From: Candidatus Humimicrobium oleiphilum
GTDB taxonomy: Bacteria; Actinomycetota; Humimicrobiia; Humimicrobiales; Humimicrobiaceae
Length of the DNA: 5,024 bases
Assembly: GCA_002304935.1 (NCBI GenBank)
Contig: DBPS01000005.1
Coordinates: forward strand, 541-5,564
Direction: 5' to 3'
Shown here: piece by piece, positions 1 through 3,648 of the stretch
Position numbering within the stretch: position 1 is the first letter of the stretch
How the letters are laid out: every line of letters starts with the position of its first letter
The notes under the pieces: generated by a model
What the model was told of the DNA's origin: nothing
Database searches by the model: none
Seen by the model: the letters and a program-made list of their open reading frames with translations, nothing else
Program-made: the position numbers and the translations under genes

Positions 1-62
1 GCCGGTGGCATATTATCAGGGATTTATTTTGCGTTATTTTAAAAGGAAAGAACAGGAAAAAA
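1..62 (+). other. Upstream edge; possible 3' end of an unidentified gene
   Basis: Three + strand readings are possible. One is open from base 1, ends in AGGILSGIYFALF and stops at 40-42, which would leave a 20-nt gap holding the secE ribosome binding site. A second ends in ILRYFKRKEQEKIG and stops at 68-70, overlapping the secE start by 8 nt. The third is in frame with secE and has no stop, so secE is formally open to the window edge. The fragments are too short to name a family. I see no tRNA T-arm or CCA end, although tRNA-Trp and rpmG often precede secE in bacteria. Confidence 0.3.
44..59 (+). promoter_or_regulatory. Ribosome binding site supporting the TTG start of secE
   Basis: Two purine-rich blocks, AGGAAAG at 44-50 and AGGAAA at 54-59, lie just ahead of TTG at 63. 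No comparable site precedes the first internal ATG codons at 105 and 108, so the TTG start is preferred. A weak GGAG-like stretch near 110-113 lies too close to the ATG at 117 to be persuasive. Confidence 0.55.
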
Positions 63-377
63 TTGGCTAAGCAAAAGGTTCCAACGAAATTTAAGCAAAA
101 AGCCATGATGGAGCGGATGATGCAGGAAAGAAAAGCACCTCCGGCTCCTGTAAAGAAAAAGATTAACTGGAAAAAATTTATAAAGGCAATTCCGGGAAGG
201 GTTGCAAAATTTTTCAGGGATGTGGTCCATGAATTAAAGAAAGTTACATGGCCCACAAAGAAAGACCTTTTCAGATATACAGTAATTGTTCTTATAACTA
301 TTGCATTTTTTGCAATAATTTTAGGATTTTTTGATTTTATCTGGATTAGGCTTATAGAATTTATGGCTCTTGCATGA
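63..377 (+). CDS. secE: Preprotein translocase subunit SecE
   Basis: SecE is the small essential subunit of the SecYEG channel and clamps SecY in the cytoplasmic membrane. The 104-residue product has the family hallmark at about residues 57-69, ELKKVTWPTKKDL, an amphipathic cytoplasmic helix. One hydrophobic membrane segment follows at about 73-95. This is the single-span form, unlike the three-span SecE of E. coli. Residues 1-48 form a very basic extension with a Pro/Ala patch (KAPPAPVKKK) that is not part of the SecE core. The TTG start is chosen from the ribosome binding site, and the frame is open further upstream. The position directly before nusG is the usual bacterial arrangement. The gap to nusG is 45 nt with no terminator, so the two are probably cotranscribed. 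Confidence 0.93.
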   Translation: MAKQKVPTKFKQKAMMERMMQERKAPPAPVKKKINWKKFIKAIPGRVAKFFRDVVHELKKVTWPTKKDLFRYTVIVLITIAFFAIILGFFDFIWIRLIEFMALA

Positions 378-422
378 AATCTAAAAAAGAGTTAAGAAAT
401 CAGACTTAAAGGTGTTTTTTAA

Positions 423-947
423 ATGAGATCTAGATGGTATGTTATTCATTCATATGCTGGTTACGAAAATAAAGTGAAACTGAATCTTGAACATCGTAAA
501 GAATCAATGAATATGAGTGATAAGATTTTTGATATTTATATTCCTACTGAAGAAGTAATGGAAATTCATTCAGGCAAGAAACATGTTTCTTCAAAGAAGG
601 TATTTCCAGGGTATCTGCTTGTCAAGATGCTTCTTGATGATGATTCATGGTATGTAGTAAGAAATACTCCGGGTGTTACAGGTTTCGTCGGAAGCGAAGA
701 CAGGCCTCAGCCTTTGTCCGAGGATGAAGTAAACAGAATAATGAAAAAAGTTATTTCTGACAAACCGAAGCCAAAAACTGACTTTGAAATAGGTATGCCT
801 ATTAAAGTCATTAACGGACCATTTGCTAATTTTGATGGAACTATAAGCGAGATAAATATAGACCAGGGCAAAATCAGGGTACTTGTTTCAATATTTGGTC
901 GTCAGACACCTGTGGAACTTAATTTTGATCAGGTTTCAAAAATTTAA
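423..947 (+). CDS. nusG: Transcription termination/antitermination factor NusG
   Basis: NusG binds the RNA polymerase clamp through its N-terminal domain, and Rho or ribosomal protein S10 through its C-terminal KOW domain. It thus affects elongation, pausing and coupling to translation. The 174-residue product has the compact two-domain form. The NGN domain covers about residues 4-105, with RWYVIHSYAGYENKV at the start, VFPGYLLVKM at 60-69 and WYVVRNTPGVTGFVG at 76-90. A linker follows, then the KOW domain from about 124 with the GPFANFDG turn at 132-139. No extra inserted domain is present. The ATG start has AAAGGTG at 408-414, 8 nt upstream, and the N-terminus aligns with the family. The stop is 30 nt before rplK. 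Confidence 0.97.
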   Translation: MRSRWYVIHSYAGYENKVKLNLEHRKESMNMSDKIFDIYIPTEEVMEIHSGKKHVSSKKVFPGYLLVKMLLDDDSWYVVRNTPGVTGFVGSEDRPQPLSEDEVNRIMKKVISDKPKPKTDFEIGMPIKVINGPFANFDGTISEINIDQGKIRVLVSIFGRQTPVELNFDQVSKI

Positions 948-977
948 CTTAATAATTATTTTTAAAAGAGGATAAAA

Positions 978-1400
978 ATGGCAAAAAAAATAACAGCATT
1001 AATAAAATTACAGGTAACAGCCGGTCAGGCAAATCCTGCTCCCCCTATCGGTCCTGCATTGGGGCAGCACGGTATTAATATAATGGAATTTTGCAAACAG
1101 TTTAATGAGCAGACAGCAAGTCAGACCGGAACCGTGCTTCCTGTAGTAATAACTGTCTATGCTGACAGGAGTTTCAGTTTTATAACAAAGACCCCTCCTG
1201 CTGCGGTTCTGATTAAAAAAGCTGTAGGAATTGAAAAAGGTTCCAAAGAACCCAACAAATCAAAAGTCGCAGAAATAACCAAATCACAGGTTGAAGAAAT
1301 TGCAAAACTTAAATTAAAAGATTTAAATGCAAGAAAAGTAGAATCTGCAGTTAAAATAATCGAGGGTACTGCAAAAAGCATGGGCGTCAAAGTAGTTTAG
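978..1400 (+). CDS. rplK: 50S ribosomal protein L11
   Basis: L11 binds the 23S rRNA GTPase-associated centre at the base of the L7/L12 stalk, where elongation factors and the stringent factor RelA act. The 140-residue length is normal for the family. The N-terminal domain carries the Pro-rich segment at 19-30, NPAPPIGPALGQ. Pro22, Pro23 and Pro26 are present, positions linked to thiopeptide (thiostrepton, micrococcin) sensitivity. The C-terminal rRNA-binding domain runs from about residue 70, with TKTPPAAVLIKKA at its start and the DLNARKVESAVKIIEGTAKSMG helices near the end. The ATG start has AGAGGA at 967-972, 5 nt away. The short gap before it holds no obvious L1-binding leader. Confidence 0.98.
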   Translation: MAKKITALIKLQVTAGQANPAPPIGPALGQHGINIMEFCKQFNEQTASQTGTVLPVVITVYADRSFSFITKTPPAAVLIKKAVGIEKGSKEPNKSKVAEITKSQVEEIAKLKLKDLNARKVESAVKIIEGTAKSMGVKVV

Positions 1401-1422
1401 TTTTAAGAAAGAGTTTTTATTT

Positions 1423-1429
1423 AAAAGGA
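1423..1429 (+). promoter_or_regulatory. Ribosome binding site supporting the GTG start of rplA
   Basis: AAAAGGA sits 9 nt before GTG at 1439. No ATG lies between the rplK stop and this point in the rplA frame, and the protein beginning there (MKRGKKY) matches the usual L1 N-terminus. Confidence 0.7.
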
Positions 1430-1438
1430 CGGATTGTT

Positions 1439-2152
1439 GTGAAGAGAGGAAAAAAATATATTGAAAAAGCTTCAGGGAGAGACAGAGTTACTCTTAATAC
1501 TCCGCTGACAGCTATAAAATGGGCAAAAGAAAATAGTTTTACGAAATTTGATGAATCTATCGATCTTTCAATAAATCTTGGTGTTGATCCCAAGAAAGCA
1601 GATCAGATAGTAAGAGGTACGATAGTGCTTCCCAACGGAACAGGCAAAACCCCTAAAATACTTGTTTTCGCTCAGGGTGAAAAAGCGACAGAAGCTAAAG
1701 ATGCCGGCGCAGATTATGTGGGAGGAGAAGAACTTGTTGAAAAGGTAGCCGGAGGATGGCTGGACTTTGATATATGCATATCTACCCCTGACATGATGAA
1801 AAGTGTCGGTAAACTTGGAAAAGTACTGGGACCAAGAAAACTTATGCCTAATCCAAAATCAGGTACTGTTACAATGGAAATATCGAAGGCAGTCAGCGAT
1901 ATCAAAAAAGGAAGACTGGAATTCAGAACCGATAAGTATGGTGTAATACATAGTACAATAGGAAGAGTAAGTTTTGATTTAAAGGCTCTTGCAGAAAATT
2001 ATTCTGCACTCATAGATGCAATAACTAAAGCAAAGCCATCAGCTGCAAAAGGAAAATATATAAAGGCTATCTATGTTTCGACTACTATGGGTCCGAGCAT
2101 GAAAATAGATGTTACTAAATCAATTGAGTCAGAAATGGCTGAAGTGGCTTAA
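1439..2152 (+). CDS. rplA: 50S ribosomal protein L1
   Basis: L1 binds helices 76-78 of 23S rRNA and forms the mobile stalk that helps eject deacylated tRNA from the E site. In many bacteria it also represses its own mRNA. The product has 237 residues, slightly above the usual 229-235. Visible landmarks are MKRGKKYIEKASGRD at the N-terminus, the LGPRKLMPNPKSGTVT block at 130-145 and the C-terminal TMGPSMKIDV segment. The start is GTG, with a good ribosome binding site. It follows rplK by 38 nt, the normal rplKA pair. No terminator directly follows the stop; the next one lies about 125 nt downstream, inside the rplJ leader. I found no clear copy of an L1-binding RNA structure in the short upstream gaps. 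Confidence 0.98.
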   Translation: MKRGKKYIEKASGRDRVTLNTPLTAIKWAKENSFTKFDESIDLSINLGVDPKKADQIVRGTIVLPNGTGKTPKILVFAQGEKATEAKDAGADYVGGEELVEKVAGGWLDFDICISTPDMMKSVGKLGKVLGPRKLMPNPKSGTVTMEISKAVSDIKKGRLEFRTDKYGVIHSTIGRVSFDLKALAENYSALIDAITKAKPSAAKGKYIKAIYVSTTMGPSMKIDVTKSIESEMAEVA

Positions 2153-2169
2153 ACATGGGTCTTTAATAA

Positions 2170-2197
2170 TTGATCTTATAATTTATAATAATAAAAT
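2170..2197 (+). promoter_or_regulatory. Possible promoter(s) for rplJL
   Basis: This AT-rich stretch follows rplA. TTGATC at 2170-2175 and TAAAAT at 2192-2197 are separated by 16 bp and would place the start near 2204, just before the L10 leader RNA at 2209. Two exact TATAAT boxes also occur, at 2177-2182 and 2184-2189, but without a good -35 box. AT-richness alone can produce such matches. A promoter before rplJ is known in E. coli; its presence here is inference. Confidence 0.35.
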
Positions 2198-2208
2198 TTA
2201 ATAAAAAG

Positions 2209-2264
2209 CAAGCCAGAGACAGCAGGTGCTAAAACATTTTTAGCTTAATATCCTGCCCAGGTTG
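2209..2264 (+). promoter_or_regulatory. L10 leader RNA (binding site for L10-L7/L12)
   Basis: This is the ribosomal protein leader found before rplJ in many bacteria. It keeps the conserved words GACAGCAGGTGC (2218-2229) and GCTTAATATCCTGCC (2243-2257). Pairing seen: GCAGG 2222-2226 with CCTGC 2252-2256; GCTAAAA 2228-2234 with TTTTAGC 2238-2244, closing a CAT loop; and a short basal helix of AGCC 2211-2214 with GGTT 2260-2263, containing one G-U. The asymmetric internal loop between basal and middle helices (AGAGACA against CCA) is where the family has its kink-turn-like L10 site. Free L10-L12 complex is expected to bind here and lower rplJL expression. The recognition rests on conserved sequence, correct position and intact pairing. 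Confidence 0.88.
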
Positions 2265-2289
2265 ATGATATAATTTTAAAGTCGACCTG
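2258..2289 (+). promoter_or_regulatory. Antiterminator hairpin of the rplJ leader
   Basis: CAGGTTGAT at 2258-2266 can pair with GTCGACCTG at 2281-2289, giving nine consecutive pairs (two G-U) around a 14-nt AT-rich loop. Its left arm contains the 3' strand of the L10-leader basal helix (2260-2263). Its right arm contains the 5' arm of the terminator (2281-2288). It therefore cannot coexist with either. The expected logic is that L10-L12 binding holds the basal helix and lets the terminator form, while absence of L10 lets the antiterminator form and transcription continue. Bacillus subtilis rplJL is known to use this kind of attenuation. Activity here is inferred from pairing alone. Confidence 0.65.
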
Positions 2290-2306
2290 TTCCGGGTCGG
2301 TTTTTT
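2278..2306 (+). terminator. Intrinsic terminator (attenuator) in the rplJ leader
   Basis: The core stem is CGACCT 2283-2288 with GGGTCG 2294-2299 around the loop GTTCC. It can extend outward by two wobble pairs (2281-2282 with 2300-2301) and A-T pairs into the T-tract. Six T residues lie at 2301-2306. It sits about 90 nt before rplJ and after the L10 leader, so it is better read as a regulated attenuator than as the plain end of rplKA. Confidence 0.85.
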
Positions 2307-2325
2307 GTTATTTTTGGGTGTTTTT

Positions 2326-2359
2326 AAAGAAAAGATATTGGTAAAAAGAAAAGATATTG
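2326..2359 (+). repeat. Perfect 15-bp direct repeat in the rplJ leader
   Basis: AAAGAAAAGATATTG occurs at 2326-2340 and again at 2345-2359, with GTAA between (period 19). It lies between the attenuator and the rplJ ribosome binding site. It may be a chance short duplication in A-rich leader sequence. No function can be assigned. Confidence 0.8.
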
Positions 2360-2382
2360 AAAAAAATATATTTATTTTAAAT

Positions 2383-2391
2383 AAGGTGGTG
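2383..2391 (+). promoter_or_regulatory. Ribosome binding site deciding the TTG start of rplJ
   Basis: AAGGTGGTG differs from the ideal AAGGAGGTG at one base and ends 6 nt before TTG at 2398. An in-frame TAG at 2395-2397 directly precedes this TTG. The next in-frame ATG, at 2488, would remove the first 30 residues of the conserved domain, so TTG must be the start. Confidence 0.85.
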
Positions 2392-2397
2392 GTTTAG

Positions 2398-2928
2398 TTG
2401 ATAAAAAAAGAGAAAGAATTAAAAGTCGACATATTAAAACAGGATTTCAGCGAAAACGCAGGTCTGATTTTTGCTGATCACAGCAATATGAAGTCCGAGC
2501 AGTCAATGATAATAAGGGAAAAACTTGATGATATTGATGCAACATTAAGAATTGTCAAGAACACTCTTGCATCCATTGCAGCAAATGAATACTTTAAGGA
2601 TATGGATCTTGCTGAAATTTTTAAAGGTCATACCAGCATTATTGTCAGCCATAAAGATGTGATATCCACAGCAAAAGTATTAAAAGACATAATCAAGGAA
2701 TATGATGTTTTAAAAATCAAGGCAGGAATAATCGATGGCAGACTGATCAGCTCACAGGATGTTGAAAGAATTGCAAGCCTTCCTTCAAGGGAAGTTCTGC
2801 TTGCGCAGATTGCTTCAGGGCTGATAAGTCCTATTTTTGCATTGGTAAGCCTGCTTAACAATTTACCGCAGAAGCTGGTAATGACTCTGGCTGCTATTCA
2901 AAAAGAAAAAGAATCACAAACCAATTAA
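2398..2928 (+). CDS. rplJ: 50S ribosomal protein L10
   Basis: L10 anchors the L7/L12 dimers to 23S rRNA at the base of the ribosomal stalk. As the L10-L12 complex it also binds its own leader RNA. The product has 176 residues. The N-terminal globular domain covers about 1-125 and includes the family stretch RIVKNTLASIA at 51-61. The C-terminal helix follows LPSRE at 128-132 and ends in KLVMTLAAIQKEKES. From LP to the final LAAI there are 40 residues, against 30 in E. coli L10 as I recall it. This suggests one additional L12-dimer site, so three dimers in total. The start is TTG, immediately after an in-frame TAG. rplL follows after 44 nt without a terminator. Confidence 0.97.
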   Translation: MIKKEKELKVDILKQDFSENAGLIFADHSNMKSEQSMIIREKLDDIDATLRIVKNTLASIAANEYFKDMDLAEIFKGHTSIIVSHKDVISTAKVLKDIIKEYDVLKIKAGIIDGRLISSQDVERIASLPSREVLLAQIASGLISPIFALVSLLNNLPQKLVMTLAAIQKEKESQTN

Positions 2929-2972
2929 TAATTTAACAAATTTAAGTTTTTGGAAAAGGAAAGGATACAAAA

Positions 2973-3365
2973 ATGGCTAAAGAATTAAAGATGGAAGAAA
3001 TACTGGAAGCGATTGAGAAAATGACAGTGCTTCAGCTTTCTGAGTTAGTAAAAGCATTAGAAGAAAAATTTGGCGTTAGTGCTCAGGCAATGGTTGCCGC
3101 TGCTCCTGCCGGAGGGGCTGCTCCTGCTGCTGCAGCTGCTGCTGAAGAGGAACAGACAGAATTTGATGTTATCTTGAAAGCTGCAGGCGAAAAGAAAATA
3201 CAGGTTATCAAAGTTGTAAGAGCTATAACCGGGCTTGGCCTTAAAGAAGCTAAAGATCTTGTAGATGGCGCACCAGGCGCTGTAAAAGAAAAAGTTTCCA
3301 AAGAAGAAGCAGATAAAATCAAAAAAGAACTAGAAGAAAACGGCGCTACAGTAGAAGTTAAATAA
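2973..3365 (+). CDS. rplL: 50S ribosomal protein L7/L12
   Basis: L7/L12 is the only multicopy ribosomal protein. Dimers bind the L10 helix and recruit EF-Tu, EF-G, IF2 and RF3, stimulating their GTPase activity. The 130-residue product has an N-terminal dimerisation and L10-binding domain (about 1-33), a flexible Ala/Pro/Gly hinge (about 41-57) followed by an acidic EEE patch, and the C-terminal factor-binding domain from about 62. The latter includes KIQVIKVVRAITGLGL and KEAKDLVDGAP at about 75-101. The hinge DNA contains repeated GCTGCTCCTGC. Two Shine-Dalgarno-like blocks at 2954-2965 precede ATG, the nearer one 7 nt away, as fits the most highly translated gene of the cluster. No intrinsic terminator with a T-tract follows the stop. 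Confidence 0.98.
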   Translation: MAKELKMEEILEAIEKMTVLQLSELVKALEEKFGVSAQAMVAAAPAGGAAPAAAAAAEEEQTEFDVILKAAGEKKIQVIKVVRAITGLGLKEAKDLVDGAPGAVKEKVSKEEADKIKKELEENGATVEVK

Positions 3366-3370
3366 TCTGT

Positions 3371-3416
3371 TTTCAATGTCTGTGTCTGCTATATCAGATA
3401 TTGAAATATTGCAGAC
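3371..3416 (+). other. RNA hairpin(s) just after rplL, possible processing site
   Basis: The segment 3371-3382 pairs with 3395-3406 in 12 consecutive pairs (one G-U), leaving a 12-nt loop. A second stem pairs GTCTGC 3384-3389, inside that loop, with GCAGAC 3411-3416. The two stems are alternatives or parts of a strained pseudoknot. No T-tract follows, so this is not an intrinsic terminator. In E. coli the rplL-rpoB gap carries an RNase III site and a partial attenuator; a similar processing role here is inference. Confidence 0.55.
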
Positions 3417-3449
3417 CATAGTTCAGAAAAGATTTTATTAAAGATATCC

Positions 3450-3499
3450 GTCAATAGATAAACTATCTTAAAATAAAAAGAGTTAGTTTATCTATTGAC
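3450..3499 (+). repeat. Perfect 16-bp inverted repeat overlapping the rpoB promoter
   Basis: GTCAATAGATAAACTA at 3450-3465 is the exact reverse complement of 3484-3499, with an 18-nt spacer. After a T-T mismatch, the pairs C3467-G3482, T3468-A3481 and a T-G wobble can extend the stem. No T-tract follows. As RNA in read-through transcripts it would be a long stable hairpin. As DNA it places half of the repeat on the promoter -35 box. It could be an operator, an RNase III substrate, or both. Confidence 0.85.
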
Positions 3500-3522
3500 A
3501 TTATTTAATAATTTGGTATATT
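3495..3522 (+). promoter_or_regulatory. Strong sigma70/sigmaA-type promoter for rpoB
   Basis: TTGACA at 3495-3500 is a perfect -35 box. TATATT at 3517-3522 is a near-perfect -10 box, preceded by TGG (3514-3516) as an extended -10 element. The spacer is 16 bp. Transcription would start near 3529, giving a leader of about 120 nt. It should let rpoB (and probably rpoC beyond the edge) be transcribed apart from rplJL. The -35 box lies almost wholly in the right arm of the inverted repeat. Confidence 0.75.
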
Positions 3523-3648
3523 AATTGTTTGCAACTTTTTTGGGTTTTAAAAAAACACCCTCTTAAAGTGAGCTTTTTATCCTTTTAACAGTAATCAATT
3601 TTTTGGTTGTGAATTTTTTTGCAATTTTTAAAAAGGGGAGAAATATTA
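3523..3648 (+). other. T-rich 5' leader of rpoB
   Basis: This is untranslated sequence between the promoter and rpoB. TTTGCAA occurs twice, at 3528-3534 and 3618-3624, each followed within one base by a run of T. Small potential hairpins exist (GGGT 3542-3545 with ACCC 3557-3560; 3593-3598 with 3603-3608) but are weak. The rpoB ribosome binding site, AAGGGGAG at 3633-3640, is 8 nt before the ATG. CCTTTT at 3581-3586 could pair with AAAAGG at 3631-3636 and cover part of it. No ORF is supported here. Confidence 0.5.

Noticed and set aside
948..977. L1-binding autoregulatory site before rplK
   Set aside because: The gap is only 30 nt of A/T-rich sequence with a ribosome binding site, and no stem-loop resembling the rRNA L1 site could be drawn.
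3103..3145. GCTGCTCCTGC-type repeats as a microsatellite or mobile sequence
   Set aside because: They encode the normal Ala/Pro hinge of L7/L12, and low complexity is expected there.
3083..3376. A 97-codon minus-strand frame antisense to rplL
   Set aside because: It results from the Ala-rich hinge codons read backwards; rplL on the + strand explains the sequence completely.
3376..3441. A 21-codon ATG reading frame in the rplL-rpoB gap
   Set aside because: It has no ribosome binding site, lies across the 12-bp hairpin, and has no recognisable product; chance is the simpler explanation.
3421..3456. Divergent minus-strand promoter from the mirrored TTGAC in the left arm of the inverted repeat
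   Set aside because: No -10-like box lies 16-18 bp downstream on the minus strand, and no gene is oriented that way.
3542..3578. Possible terminator in the rpoB leader (GGGT...ACCC, then AAAG...CTTTTT)
   Set aside because: The stems are only 4 bp plus weak A-T pairs with a bulge, and no single stem is both stable and directly followed by a T-tract.
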